The translations under genes and the position numbers were made by a program. Positions 8,418-18,529 of a DNA stretch of 64,000 nucleotides are shown piece by piece; the first letter of the stretch is position 1, and the number at the start of each line of letters is the position of its first letter. Location of the stretch: the NCBI GenBank assembly GCA_964500675.1, contig CAZCNY010000001.1, positions 620,001 to 684,000 of the forward strand, in the 5' to 3' direction. Source of the stretch: CAMLJR01 sp964500675. Lineage in GTDB: Bacteria; Pseudomonadota; Gammaproteobacteria; Pseudomonadales; CAMLJR01. The notes below the pieces were generated by a model. The model saw only the letters and a program-made list of their open reading frames with translations. It did not search any database and was not told the DNA's origin.

Positions 8418-8483
8418 TGAAATCAGCTAATATGATGTTGTGTTCATCTTACCAATCGCCCTGCTTTCGACGCGAGACCCAAC

Positions 8484-9824
8484 GTGACCGCATCACAAAC
8501 CCTTCTACTCGGCCAGACCATCAGCTTTCGCGGCGATCCGTTCCTGCACGCTGCGCGCGATTGTTTCGATTATTGCCGCGACGGCGCCGTGCTGATCGAA
8601 CAGGGAAAAATTATCGCGGCGGGTGAAGCCAGCACGGCTAAAAAATTCGCACGCGCCGATGTCGTTATCGAAAACTACGGGGATGCGATTATCTCGGCGG
8701 GCTTTGTCGATACGCACGTGCACTATCCGCAGACGCAGATGATCGCCTCGTACGGCGAACAATTATTGCAGTGGCTGGAAAAATACACGTTCGTCACCGA
8801 GCAGCAATTCGCCGATAAAGCGCACGCCGAGCGCATCGCCGAATTTTTCCTGCGCGAACTGTTGCGCAACGGCACGACAACGGCGGCGGTTTACTGCACC
8901 GTGCACCCGCAATCGGTCGATGCGTTTTTCGAGCAGTCGCAGAAACTCAATACGCTGATGATCGCAGGCAAGGTGCTGATGGATCGCAATGCGCCCGCGG
9001 CATTGCTCGATACACCTGAGCGCGCCTATTCCGAATCGAAAACCTTGATCGAACGCTGGCATAACAACGGCCGGCAACGCTATTGCATCACACCGCGTTT
9101 CGCGGGTACGAGCTCTCCTGAGCAACTGGAAGTCGCCGGGAATTTATGGCGCGAATTTCCCGATACGTATCTGCAAACGCATCTCGCCGAAAATCTTGCG
9201 GAAGTGGCATGGATGCGCGAATTATTTCCGACGCACAAAAATTATCTCGATATTTATGCAAGCCATCATCTACTCGGTCCGCGCTCGATTTACGCGCACT
9301 GCGTGCACATCGATGCAAATGATTTCTGTGCGTTTCATCAAAACGGCGCCGCGATAGCGCACTGCCCCATGTCGAATCTATTTCTCGGCAGCGGCTTATT
9401 CAATTTAGCGTCGGCAAAAAATCCGCAGCGTCCCGTGCGCGTCGGCCTCGGCACCGACATCGGCGCGGGCACCAGTTTTTCGCCGCTGCAATCGCTCAAC
9501 GAAGCGTACAAAATCGCGCAATTGCGCGGCGCCATTAACAACACACAAATAGAAAGCCTCGACCCGCAGCGCGCGTTTTATCTCGCTACGCGCGGCGGCG
9601 CCGAAGCACTTTACTTAGATGATCGCATCGGCAGTCTTACGCCCGGCAACGATGCCGATATTATCGTGCTCGATCCATGCGCTACGCCGCTCATGCAATT
9701 GCGCTGCGAGCAAGCTAACACGATCGAAGACGTATTATTCGCGCTCATGATGCTCGGCGACGATCGCGCCGTTACCGCAACGTATCTCGCTGGCGAATGT
9801 GTACATCGGCAGGACAATCGATAA
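8484..9824 (+). CDS. guaD: Guanine deaminase
   Basis: 446 aa amidohydrolase that hydrolyses guanine to xanthine and ammonia in purine salvage. Zinc site and active-site marks: GFVDTHVHYPQTQMIASYG (residues about 73-91), the LLRNGTTTAAVY strand, CITPRFAGTSS, LQTHLAEN, YAHCVHID and GLGTDIGAGTSFSPL near the C-terminal third. The length agrees with bacterial GuaD. The start is GTG 8484; no in-frame ATG is close. It is not linked to other purine-catabolic genes here. Confidence 0.95.
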   Translation: MTASQTLLLGQTISFRGDPFLHAARDCFDYCRDGAVLIEQGKIIAAGEASTAKKFARADVVIENYGDAIISAGFVDTHVHYPQTQMIASYGEQLLQWLEKYTFVTEQQFADKAHAERIAEFFLRELLRNGTTTAAVYCTVHPQSVDAFFEQSQKLNTLMIAGKVLMDRNAPAALLDTPERAYSESKTLIERWHNNGRQRYCITPRFAGTSSPEQLEVAGNLWREFPDTYLQTHLAENLAEVAWMRELFPTHKNYLDIYASHHLLGPRSIYAHCVHIDANDFCAFHQNGAAIAHCPMSNLFLGSGLFNLASAKNPQRPVRVGLGTDIGAGTSFSPLQSLNEAYKIAQLRGAINNTQIESLDPQRAFYLATRGGAEALYLDDRIGSLTPGNDADIIVLDPCATPLMQLRCEQANTIEDVLFALMMLGDDRAVTATYLAGECVHRQDNR

Positions 9825-9899
9825 CCTATTTTTCGCTTGGAAAACATTCAGCTTCGAGTTAAGTTGCTCAAACCCAAAAACAACGCATAGGAAAGCAAT

Positions 9900-10589
9900 A
9901 TGAAAAAATATGGCGCTGAATTTTTCGGTACATTCTGGCTCGTTCTCGGCGGTTGCGGCAGCGCGGTTTTAGCGGCGGCGTTTCCCAATGTCGGCATCGG
10001 CTTGCTCGGCGTAGCACTCGCTTTCGGTTTGACCGTACTCACGATGGCCTTCGCCATCGGCCACATCTCCGGTTGTCATCTCAATCCCGCGGTCTCGGTC
10101 GGCCTTTGCGCGGCGGGACGATTCCCCGCAAAAGAATTAGTCCCGTACATCGTCGCGCAAGTGTTGGGGGGCATCGCCGCCGGCGGAATTTTATTTTTGA
10201 TCGCGAGCGGCAAAACGGGATTCGACGTATCCGCGGGTTTTGCTTCCAACGGTTATGGAGCGCATTCGCCAGGCGGCTACAGTTTGCTGTCGGCGCTGAT
10301 TTGCGAAGTGGTGATGACTGCGATGTTTCTGCTCGTCATACTCGGCGCCACCGACAAACGCGCACCGCAGGGCTTTGCGCCGATAGCCATCGGCTTATGT
10401 TTGACCCTCATCCACTTGATCAGCATTCCAGTCACCAACACCTCGGTCAATCCTGCGCGTAGCACTGGCGTTGCCGTGTTTGTCGGCGGCTGGGCAGTTG
10501 CGCAATTATGGTTGTTCTGGGTGGCGCCGATCGCCGGCGGCATGATTGGAGCGATGATCTATAAATTCATCGGCGGCGAAGAAAGCTAA
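9900..10589 (+). CDS. aqpZ: Aquaporin Z
   Basis: 229 aa inner-membrane water channel with six helices and the two half-helix NPA boxes, GCHLNPAVSVG (residues about 59-69) and TSVNPARSTG (about 180-189). The arginine following the second NPA (ARS) is the selectivity-filter arginine, and the N-terminal AEFFGTFWLVLGGCGSAVLA is the standard AqpZ opening. AGGAAA lies 5 bases before the ATG. Single-gene unit: guaD ends 75 bases upstream, and an inverted repeat (10615-10678) follows. Confidence 0.96.
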   Translation: MKKYGAEFFGTFWLVLGGCGSAVLAAAFPNVGIGLLGVALAFGLTVLTMAFAIGHISGCHLNPAVSVGLCAAGRFPAKELVPYIVAQVLGGIAAGGILFLIASGKTGFDVSAGFASNGYGAHSPGGYSLLSALICEVVMTAMFLLVILGATDKRAPQGFAPIAIGLCLTLIHLISIPVTNTSVNPARSTGVAVFVGGWAVAQLWLFWVAPIAGGMIGAMIYKFIGGEES

Positions 10590-10614
10590 CTCGGCAAATA
10601 CCCACAGAACAGTC

Positions 10615-10678
10615 GGCGCATTAACCTAAAGGTCACCAGTAACCTAAAGGTCACCAGTACGCTTTTGGTTAATGCGCC
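10615..10678. terminator. Inverted repeat enclosing an 18-bp tandem duplication, after aqpZ
   Basis: Arms GGCGCATTAACC (10615-10626) and GGTTAATGCGCC (10667-10678) are perfect 12-bp reverse complements. Between them the 18-base unit TAACCTAAAGGTCACCAG occurs twice in tandem (10622-10639 and 10640-10657). It sits between the convergent aqpZ and efflux genes and could act as a two-way transcription stop, though no strong T-run flanks it. The tandem duplication inside one arm looks like a slippage event. Confidence 0.55.
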
Positions 10679-10696
10679 TGCACATTTCTTATCGAA

Positions 10697-12130
10697 TTAT
10701 TTATTCGGTAGCTCTGCAATATTCCAACCGCCGCCAAGCGCTTTAATCAACAACACACTCGCGGTGTATTGCCTGCCCTGCGCCTGCAATAAATTGCGTT
10801 CGTTGGTGTACGCGGCGGTTTCGGCCGTGAGCACATTGAGAAAACTCACGGTGCCGGCTTTGTATTGATTGTTCACGAGCTTCAATGCTTCGCGCGACGC
10901 GGCGACGGCGTCCTGTTGGTATTGCACTTCTTTGGCGAGGCGGTCGAGTGCAACGAGATTGTCCTCCACTTCCTGCAAACCGCCGAGCACGGTCTGGCGA
11001 TAATTCGCCACCGTTTCATCGTACGCGGCGACCGCTTGTTGGTTTTGCGCTCGGCGTAAACCGGCATCGAATATCGGCAGCGATAAGCTGGGACCTATCG
11101 ACCAGAAACGGTTCGGCGCGGTAAACCAATCGGAAAAACTGTTGCTGCGATAGCCGCCGCTCGCGGACAGACTGAGTTGCGGAAAATAGGCCGCGCGCGC
11201 AACGCCAACCTGCGCATTCGCCGCGACCACGCGCCGCTCCGCCGCGGCGATGTCCGGTCTTCGTTCAAGTAACGCCGACGGCAGTGTCAGCGGAATTTCC
11301 GGCAACTCGGTCTTGAACGTCGACTGCGCAATCGCGACATCGACCGGCGCCTTTCCAATCAAAATGGCGATCGCATGTTCGAGTTGCCCGCGCGTGATGC
11401 CGATGTCCTCGGCTTGCGCCTGCGCCGCTCGCAACTGCGCTTGCGCTTGCGTCACGTCGGCGCGGCTCGCGACACCGACGTTGTATTGATTCTGCGTAAG
11501 CTGCAACGATTTTGCATAATCGGCAACGGTGCGATCGAGCAAATCTTTTTGCGCATCGGTGACGCGCAATAAAAAATAATTCTGCGCGAGTTCCGCCTGC
11601 GCGCTCAGCAATGCGGCGGCATAATCGGCCGCGCTCGCCTGCGCGCTCGCCTCGCCGGCTTCGACTTCGCGGCGGATACGGCCCCACACATCGAGTTCCC
11701 AACTCGCATCGAGCGATGTGGTTTTTTGCGACACGATTGCATTTTGCGACGTGAGCTGTTGGCTCGCGCTGCCGCGCGTCGCCGCAGCATCCAAATTAAT
11801 TGTGGGAAAATAGGCTGCGCGCGCCGCTTGCGCCGCCGCGCGCGCCTGGCGATAACGCGCTTCGGCGGCGGCGACATTTTGATTCGCAGCACCCAATTGC
11901 ACCTGCAACCCGTTCAACTCATCATCGGCGAACACCTGCCACCAATCGCCGCGTTGCGCCGTATCGGCTGGCTCGGCGATTTTCCAATGGCCGGCTTGTG
12001 CTTCCTTGTAAGCCGCGCTCGCGGGTTTATCCGCGGCAGATGAAACGGCGCTATCGGGACGCTTGTAATCGGGGCCGACGGCGCAGGAAGCCAGCAGCGG
12101 AAAAACCATCGCTAATATTTTTTTGCGCAT
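10697..12130 (-). CDS. Outer-membrane efflux lipoprotein (NodT/OpmB family)
   Basis: 477 aa from ATG 12130 (MRKKILAMVFPLLASC); a TTG-started version is 4 codons longer. The signal peptide ends in the lipobox LASC (Cys16), so the protein is lipid-anchored and forms the TolC-like outer-membrane channel of the RND pump encoded just upstream. Two outer membrane efflux (OEP) repeats are visible, each with long helices (AQLRAAQAQAEDIGITRGQL in the first; LERRPDIAAAERRVVAANAQ opening the second). It is the last gene of a leftward operon in the order adaptor, permease, permease, channel, as in muxABC-opmB; here it would correspond to OpmB. The gap to the upstream permease is about 30 bases. Confidence 0.93.
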   Translation of the reverse strand: MRKKILAMVFPLLASCAVGPDYKRPDSAVSSAADKPASAAYKEAQAGHWKIAEPADTAQRGDWWQVFADDELNGLQVQLGAANQNVAAAEARYRQARAAAQAARAAYFPTINLDAAATRGSASQQLTSQNAIVSQKTTSLDASWELDVWGRIRREVEAGEASAQASAADYAAALLSAQAELAQNYFLLRVTDAQKDLLDRTVADYAKSLQLTQNQYNVGVASRADVTQAQAQLRAAQAQAEDIGITRGQLEHAIAILIGKAPVDVAIAQSTFKTELPEIPLTLPSALLERRPDIAAAERRVVAANAQVGVARAAYFPQLSLSASGGYRSNSFSDWFTAPNRFWSIGPSLSLPIFDAGLRRAQNQQAVAAYDETVANYRQTVLGGLQEVEDNLVALDRLAKEVQYQQDAVAASREALKLVNNQYKAGTVSFLNVLTAETAAYTNERNLLQAQGRQYTASVLLIKALGGGWNIAELPNK

Positions 12131-12162
12131 AAACGTATCCAACCATTAAAAATACCGCGCAC

Positions 12163-15100
12163 TCAAACTTCGCGCGCGGGAAACAATCGCTGTGTAAAAT
12201 TTTGCCAGCGCCGCAACCAACGCAACCGCCAGCGATCGAGCACGAGATACATCACGGGTGTCGTGTACAACGTGAGTATTTGACTCACGAACAAACCGCC
12301 GAAAATCGAAATGCCGAGCGGATGCCGCAATTCCGCGCCATCGCCGCGGCCGAGCGCGAGCGGCAGCGCGCCGAACATCGCCGCCAGCGTCGTCATCAGA
12401 ATCGGGCGAAAGCGCAGTGAGCATGCGTGAAAAATCGCATCGCGCGAAGACATACCTAGCTCGCGTTCGGCAACGAGCGCGAAATCGATCATCATGATGG
12501 CGTTTTTCTTTACGATGCCGATCAAGAGAAAAATACCGATCAATGCGATGATGTCCAGCTCCATGCCAAATAGCAGCAGCGCGAGCAATGCGCCGACGCC
12601 GGCTGACGGCAGCGTCGACAAAATCGTCAGCGGATGCACGTAACTCTCATACAAAACTCCGAGCACGATATACAGCGTGACAAGCGCGAGCAAGATGAGC
12701 AGCGGTTGACTCGATGCCGACTGCTGAAACACTTTCGCGGTGCCCTGAAAACTGCCGCGGATCGAATTCGGCACACCGATGCGCGTCATTTCGCGTTCGA
12801 GCACGGGCTGCATGCTATTGAGCGAAACGCCCGGCGACAAATTGAACGAAATTGTCGTTGCGGCAAATCCGCTTTGATGATTCACGCTGAGCGGCGTCTT
12901 ACCCAATTCGATATGCGCGATCGCCGCGAGCGGAATCTGCGCGCCATCGCTGCCGATTAAATAAATATCGCGCAGCCCCTCCGGTCCCTGCGTATATTTC
13001 GACGCCAATCCCATCACCACGTGATATTGATTGAGCGGGTTATAAATAATCGACACTTGGCGCTGACCGAACGCATCGTTCAATGCGCTGTCGATCTGGC
13101 GCGCGGAAATACCGAGCCGCGCCGCGGTATCGCGATCGATAACGACATTGGTTTGCAATCCGCTGTCCTGCAAGTCGGAATTCACATCCTGCAATTGCGG
13201 CAGGTTTTCGAATGCTGTTTTTATTTTCGGCGCCCAGACACGCAGCGCGGCCAAATCGTCGGATTGCAATGTGTATTGATACTGCGCCCCGCCCGCGCGC
13301 CCGCCCGCGCGCACATCCTGCACACCCTGCAAATAAATATTCACGCCGGGTTCACCGCTGATTTTCGCGCGCAGCCGCGCGATCACCTGATCGGCCGATG
13401 CCTTGCGCTCCGATTTCGGTTTCAACGAAATGAACATACTGCCCGAATTGCCGCTGCCGCCACCGCCGCGGCCCGTGAACTCCATGACACTGTCGACGGC
13501 GGGATCGCGACGCACGATCTCGACCAATTGCGCGAGCTTTTGCCGCATCGCATGAAATGACATGGTCTGCTCGCCCACGATGCTGCCGTGCAGGCGGCCC
13601 GTGTCCTGTTGCGGAATGAATCCTTTCGGTACCAGCACGAACAGATACACGTTGAGAAATATAGTCAGCAGCAACGTCAGCAACGTGAGCTTTTCATGGC
13701 GCAATACCCACGCGAGCGTTTTTTCGTAACCGCGCAACAGTGCATCGAACGCCGTTTCGCTGCAGCGATAAAAACGCCCGTGCGCTTTCGGCTCTATGTC
13801 AGACTGTGGCAATCGTTCAGCGCGTAATAGGCGCGCGCACATCATCGGCGTCGTCGTCAGCGATACCACGAGCGAAATCAGCACGGCCACCGCGAGCGTC
13901 ACCGAAAATTCACGCAGCATGCGACCCATGATGCCGCCCATGAGCAGCAGCGGAATGAACACCGCAACGAGCGACAGACTCATCGCCACCACGGTGAAGC
14001 CGACTTCGCGCGCGCCCTGCAACGCCGCGCGAAATGGCGGCGTGCCTTTTTCGATGCGGCGCGTGATATTTTCGAGCACGACGATGGCGTCGTCGACGAC
14101 GAAACCCGTCGCGATCGTGAGCGCCATCAGCGATAAATTATCCAGCGTGTAATCGCACAGATACATCACCGCGAAAGTGCCGCACAACGATACCGGCACC
14201 GCCACGGTCGGAATCAACGTCGCGCTCGCTTTGCGCAAAAACACGAACACCACCATGATCACGAGCGCCACCGAAATCAAGAGCGTGGTTTCGACTTCGT
14301 GCAGCGACGCGCGGATCGTCGGCGTGCGGTCCATCGCCACCCGCAATTGCAAACTCTGCGGAATCGACGCACGCAACTGCGGCAGCGCCGCGCGCACGGC
14401 ATCGACGGTTTCGATAATGTTGGCGCCGGGCTGACGGAAAATAATCAGCAAAATAGCGGGCTGCCCGTTCAGCGTCGCCGCATTGCGATCGTCTTCGACG
14501 GCATCGTAAACATGCGCGACATCGGTGAGATGCACGGCCGCACCGTTGCGATAATCGACAATGAGCGGCAAATAATCCGCGGCTTTTTTTGCTTGATCGT
14601 TAGCGCCGACCTGCCAGCGTTTATCCGCGTTCTCGACCGCGCCCTTGGGCCGATTCGTATTCGCCGACGCCAGCGCGGTGCGCACTTGATCGAGGCCGAT
14701 GCCGTAATGATTGAGCGCGGTGGGATTTAAATCGACGCGCACCGCCGGCAGCGCGCTACCGCCGATGATGACCTGGCCGATGCCGCCGATCTGCGAAATT
14801 TTCTGGCCGATCGCGGTCGATGCGATGTCATACATTTCGCCGCGCGTCATCGTGTTCGATGTCAACGCGAGCACCATGATCGGCGAATCCGCGGGATTTA
14901 ATTTGCGATAGATCGGATTGCTCGGCAGACTCGTCGGCAACAAACTGCGCGCGGCGTTGATCGCGGCCTGCACATCGCGCGCGGCGCCGTCGATATTGCG
15001 ATTCAAATCGAACTGCAAAATCACGTGCGTGCTGCCGAGCGAACTCGATGAAGTGATTTCATTCACGCCGGCGATGCGCCCGAGCGTGCGTTCGAGCGGT

Positions 15101-15294
15101 GTCGCCACCGTCGCCGCCATCGTTTCGGGACTCGCGCCGGGCAAATTCGCCTGCACCATGATGACCGGAAAATCGGTCTGCGGCAGCGGCGCGACTTTCA
15201 ACAATTTAAATCCGACCAGACCCGCGAGCGCGACACCGAGCGTGAGCAGCATGGTGGCGACGGGACGTTTAATGGCGAGCGCGGAGATGTTCAT
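12163..15294 (-). CDS. mdtC: RND efflux permease, MdtC/MuxC type
   Basis: 1043 aa, the standard length for an HAE1-type RND pump with 12 membrane helices and two large periplasmic loops. Helix 4 keeps the proton-relay aspartates in ATGFVVDDAIVVLENI, and later VKKNAIMMIDFAL carries the helix-10 relay lysine. It is the second permease after the adaptor; MdtB-MdtC pumps work as a mixed trimer exporting bile salts, novobiocin and similar compounds together with the adaptor and outer-membrane channel. A stem-loop (15341-15410) lies between it and the upstream permease gene. Confidence 0.93.
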   Translation of the reverse strand: MNISALAIKRPVATMLLTLGVALAGLVGFKLLKVAPLPQTDFPVIMVQANLPGASPETMAATVATPLERTLGRIAGVNEITSSSSLGSTHVILQFDLNRNIDGAARDVQAAINAARSLLPTSLPSNPIYRKLNPADSPIMVLALTSNTMTRGEMYDIASTAIGQKISQIGGIGQVIIGGSALPAVRVDLNPTALNHYGIGLDQVRTALASANTNRPKGAVENADKRWQVGANDQAKKAADYLPLIVDYRNGAAVHLTDVAHVYDAVEDDRNAATLNGQPAILLIIFRQPGANIIETVDAVRAALPQLRASIPQSLQLRVAMDRTPTIRASLHEVETTLLISVALVIMVVFVFLRKASATLIPTVAVPVSLCGTFAVMYLCDYTLDNLSLMALTIATGFVVDDAIVVLENITRRIEKGTPPFRAALQGAREVGFTVVAMSLSLVAVFIPLLLMGGIMGRMLREFSVTLAVAVLISLVVSLTTTPMMCARLLRAERLPQSDIEPKAHGRFYRCSETAFDALLRGYEKTLAWVLRHEKLTLLTLLLTIFLNVYLFVLVPKGFIPQQDTGRLHGSIVGEQTMSFHAMRQKLAQLVEIVRRDPAVDSVMEFTGRGGGGSGNSGSMFISLKPKSERKASADQVIARLRAKISGEPGVNIYLQGVQDVRAGGRAGGAQYQYTLQSDDLAALRVWAPKIKTAFENLPQLQDVNSDLQDSGLQTNVVIDRDTAARLGISARQIDSALNDAFGQRQVSIIYNPLNQYHVVMGLASKYTQGPEGLRDIYLIGSDGAQIPLAAIAHIELGKTPLSVNHQSGFAATTISFNLSPGVSLNSMQPVLEREMTRIGVPNSIRGSFQGTAKVFQQSASSQPLLILLALVTLYIVLGVLYESYVHPLTILSTLPSAGVGALLALLLFGMELDIIALIGIFLLIGIVKKNAIMMIDFALVAERELGMSSRDAIFHACSLRFRPILMTTLAAMFGALPLALGRGDGAELRHPLGISIFGGLFVSQILTLYTTPVMYLVLDRWRLRWLRRWQNFTQRLFPAREV

Positions 15295-15340
15295 GAATTC
15301 AAAACTCGCTCGAAATTGCTTTTGTCCCCTCTCCCCGCGG

Positions 15341-15410
15341 GAGAGGGTAAGGGTGAGGGCTTTTTTTACAAATTATTTTCATAATCTGCCCTCACCCCTA
15401 ATCCCTCTCC
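15341..15410. repeat. Intercistronic inverted repeat overlapping the 3' end of mdtB
   Basis: GAGAGGGTAAGGGTGAGGGC (15341-15360) is complementary, with small interruptions, to GCCCTCACCCCTAATCCCTCTCC (15388-15410) around an AT-rich loop. The right arm contains the stop codon of the upstream permease and runs into its last codons. The sequence resembles the widespread CCCTCACCC-type repetitive extragenic elements. In the operon transcript it would form a long hairpin between the two permease reading frames and could stabilise or attenuate the mRNA. Confidence 0.7.
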
Positions 15411-18400
15411 TTTAGACCCTTTAGGGCCTGCGGAGAGAGGGGAATAAAACCATGCTTCGCACGCCACACCGCAAATCGTTGCCCCAACCGATCGAACGCG
15501 AGATAAATCACCGGCGTGGTGAATAATGTGAGCACTTGGCTCACGAGCAGACCGCCGACCATCGTCACGCCGAGCGGATTGCGCAATTCCGCGCCGACAC
15601 CGCCGCCTAACATGAGCGGTAAGGCGCCGAGCAGTGCCGACATCGTCGTCATCAAAATGGGGCGAAAGCGCAATAAACACGCTTCGTAAATGGCATCGAA
15701 CGCGGGCTTGCCCTGCTCGCGTTCGGCTTCGAGCGCAAAATCGATCATCATGATCGCATTTTTCTTGACGATGCCGATCAACAGCACGATGCCGATGATG
15801 GCGATGACATCCAATTCGTTGCGCGACACGATCAGCGCGAGCAGTGCGCCGATACCGGCCGACGGCAGCGTCGACAAAATCGTGATCGGGTGAATATAGC
15901 TTTCGTAGAGCACGCCGAGCACGATGTACATCGTGACGATGGCGGCGGCGATCAACAACAATTCGTTCGACAGCGCGGCGCGAAACGCGAGTGCGGCACC
16001 GGCGAATTGCGTCTGCACACTGGCCGGCACTTGCAATTGCTCGCGCAAATTATCGACGGCTTGCACCGCCGCGCCGAGCGAAGTTTGCGGCGCCAGATTG
16101 AATGAAATCGTCGCCGCCGGAAATTGCTCTTCGTGATTCACCACGAGCGGCGCCGCGCGATCCTCGACGTGCGCGAATGCGCGCATCGGAATCTGCTCGC
16201 CCGTGGTCGATGGCACGTACAAATCCAACAGCGCCTGCGGACTGCGCTGAAACTCGGGCGCGGCTTCGAGCACGACGCGATACTGATTCGATTGCGTGAA
16301 TATCGTCGAAATCAAGCGCTGACCGAAGGCGTTGTAGAGTGCGTTATCGATCGCCGCAACCGTAACGCCGTAGCGCGCCGCGGTGACGCGATCGATAACG
16401 AGATACGCTTCGAGACCGCGATCTTGAAAATCGCTGGTGACATCGGCAAGTTCCGGTAAGGCGCGCATCGCAGCGACGAGTTTCGGTACCCACCGCGCGA
16501 GCTCATCGCTATTTAAATCCTGCACCGACATCTGATATTGCGTGCGGCTGAGGCGATCGTCGATCGTCAAATCCTGCACCGGCTGCATATATAAAGAAAT
16601 ACCTGGCACGCGCGCGAGTTCGGGTTGCAGGCGGCGCATCACGGTTTGCACATTATCGCGCGCCGCATGCGGTTTCAAATTGATCAGCATGCGGCCGTTG
16701 TTGAGCGTGGCGTTGGCGCCATCGACACCGATAAACGAAGAAAGACTCTGCACGGCGGGATCGCGCAGGACCACATCGGCGAGTTGCTGTTGACGCGCGG
16801 CCATCGCCGCAAACGAAATCGATTGCGGTGCCTCGGAAACGGCCTGAATGATGCCGGTATCCTGCACCGGAAAAAACCCTTTCGCGACGACGAAGGCGAG
16901 CGCAACGGTCAAGCTGATGGTGCCGAATACCACCCATAACGTTGCGCGCTGATGCCGCAATACCCACCGCAACCACTCGCCGTATTTCGCGATCAAATGT
17001 TCGAGCCACGCACCCGTGATGCGATAAAAACGGCTCTGCTGATTGGCGGGAATGTGCCTGAGCATTTTCGCGCACAGCATCGGCGTCAGCGTGAGCGAAA
17101 CCACGGCGGAAATCAGAATCGAAACCGCGAGCGTGATGGCGAATTCGCGAAACAGACGCCCGACCACATCGCCCATAAATAAAAGAGGAATGAGTACCGC
17201 GATCAGCGAAAACGTCAGCGAGATAATCGTGAAGCCGATTTGCTGCGAGCCCTTGAGCGCGGCCTGCAACGGCGATTCGCCCTTTTCGATGTAGCGCGAA
17301 ATATTTTCGATGACGACAATGGCATCGTCGACCACGAAGCCGGTCGAAATCGTCAGCGCCATCAGCGTTAAATTATTGATGCTGAAACCGGCGAGATACA
17401 TCAAGCCAAACGTGCCGACGATCGACAGCGGCACGGCGAAACTCGGAATAATCGTCGCCGGAATATTGCGCAGAAAGAGGAAAATCACCGCGACGACGAG
17501 CGCAACCGAGAGCATCAATTCAAATTGCACATCCTTGACCGAGGCGCGAATCGTCGTCGTGCGATCGGTCAGCACATTGACATCAACCGCCGCGGGCAAC
17601 GCCGCGCGCAATTCGGGCAGCAATTTTTGAATGCGATCGGCGACCTCGATCACGTTCGCGCCGGGCTGGCGTTGAATATTCAAAACGATCGCGGGTGTGC
17701 GGTCGGCCCATGCCGCGAGCTTGGTATTTTCGGCGGCGTCGACCGTGCTCGCGATATCGCTCAAACGAATCGGCGCGCCGTTCTTATACACGAGCACAAG
17801 ATCGCGATATTCCGCCGCCGAACGCAATTGATCGTTGGCGTCGATGGTCGATGCGCGCGTCGGTCCATCGAAACTGCCTTTGGCCTGATTCGAATTCGCA
17901 TTGCCGATCGCGGTGCGCACATCATCGATGCTTAAACCATATGCCGCGAGCGCTTTGGGATTGACTTGAATGCGCACCGCGGGACGCTGTCCGCCGCTGA
18001 TGCTGACCAGACCGACGCCGGATACCTGCGATAATTTTTGTGCGATGCGTGTGTCGACGAGATCCTCGACCTGCGGCAGCGACAATGTTTTCGACGCGAT
18101 CGCGAGCGTTAATATCGGCGCGTCGGCGGGATTTACCTTGCTGTACACCGGCGGTGCCGGCAAATCGGCGGGCAATAAATTCGCCGCCGCATTGATCGCC
18201 GCTTGCACCTGTTGCTCGGCGATATCGAGACTCAAATCGAGATTGAATTGCAGCGTGATCACCGACGCGCCGCCCGAACTCGTCGATGTCATGCGCTGCA
18301 ATCCCGGCATCTGCCCGAACTGGCGTTCGAGCGGCGCCGTCACCGACGCTGTCATCACATCGGGACTCGCGCCGGGATACAGCGTGACGACTTGTATCGT

Positions 18401-18529
18401 CGGATAATCGACTTCGGGCAACGCCGACAGCGGCAATTGTTTATAGGCGACCAGACCCGCCAGCAGAATCGCCACCATCAACAGCGAGGTGGCAACCGGG
18501 CGCAGAATAAAAAGCCGCGATGGGTTCAT
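15398..18529 (-). CDS. mdtB: RND efflux permease, MdtB/MuxB type
   Basis: 1043 aa HAE1 family pump, paralogous to the neighbouring MdtC. Proton-relay aspartates lie in STGFVVDDAIVVIENI, and IVKKNAIMMIDFALEAE is present in the second half. It begins at 18529, sharing one base with the end of the adaptor gene, so translation is coupled. The last 15 or so residues (FIPLSPQALKGLKERD) are encoded by the repeat element described at 15341-15410 and its continuation to about 15445, so the natural C-terminus seems to have been replaced or extended by repeat DNA. Confidence 0.93.
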   Translation of the reverse strand: MNPSRLFILRPVATSLLMVAILLAGLVAYKQLPLSALPEVDYPTIQVVTLYPGASPDVMTASVTAPLERQFGQMPGLQRMTSTSSGGASVITLQFNLDLSLDIAEQQVQAAINAAANLLPADLPAPPVYSKVNPADAPILTLAIASKTLSLPQVEDLVDTRIAQKLSQVSGVGLVSISGGQRPAVRIQVNPKALAAYGLSIDDVRTAIGNANSNQAKGSFDGPTRASTIDANDQLRSAAEYRDLVLVYKNGAPIRLSDIASTVDAAENTKLAAWADRTPAIVLNIQRQPGANVIEVADRIQKLLPELRAALPAAVDVNVLTDRTTTIRASVKDVQFELMLSVALVVAVIFLFLRNIPATIIPSFAVPLSIVGTFGLMYLAGFSINNLTLMALTISTGFVVDDAIVVIENISRYIEKGESPLQAALKGSQQIGFTIISLTFSLIAVLIPLLFMGDVVGRLFREFAITLAVSILISAVVSLTLTPMLCAKMLRHIPANQQSRFYRITGAWLEHLIAKYGEWLRWVLRHQRATLWVVFGTISLTVALAFVVAKGFFPVQDTGIIQAVSEAPQSISFAAMAARQQQLADVVLRDPAVQSLSSFIGVDGANATLNNGRMLINLKPHAARDNVQTVMRRLQPELARVPGISLYMQPVQDLTIDDRLSRTQYQMSVQDLNSDELARWVPKLVAAMRALPELADVTSDFQDRGLEAYLVIDRVTAARYGVTVAAIDNALYNAFGQRLISTIFTQSNQYRVVLEAAPEFQRSPQALLDLYVPSTTGEQIPMRAFAHVEDRAAPLVVNHEEQFPAATISFNLAPQTSLGAAVQAVDNLREQLQVPASVQTQFAGAALAFRAALSNELLLIAAAIVTMYIVLGVLYESYIHPITILSTLPSAGIGALLALIVSRNELDVIAIIGIVLLIGIVKKNAIMMIDFALEAEREQGKPAFDAIYEACLLRFRPILMTTMSALLGALPLMLGGGVGAELRNPLGVTMVGGLLVSQVLTLFTTPVIYLAFDRLGQRFAVWRAKHGFIPLSPQALKGLKERD

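Noticed and set aside
1812..8483. Integrated prophage or transposon
   Set aside because: No integrase, transposase, phage structural gene or tRNA target was seen; only the GNAT 3'-end repeats hint at insertion events.
12163..18529. Long plus-strand open frames across the efflux permeases
   Set aside because: They are antisense by-products of the GC-rich pump genes and have no ribosome-binding sites or family motifs.
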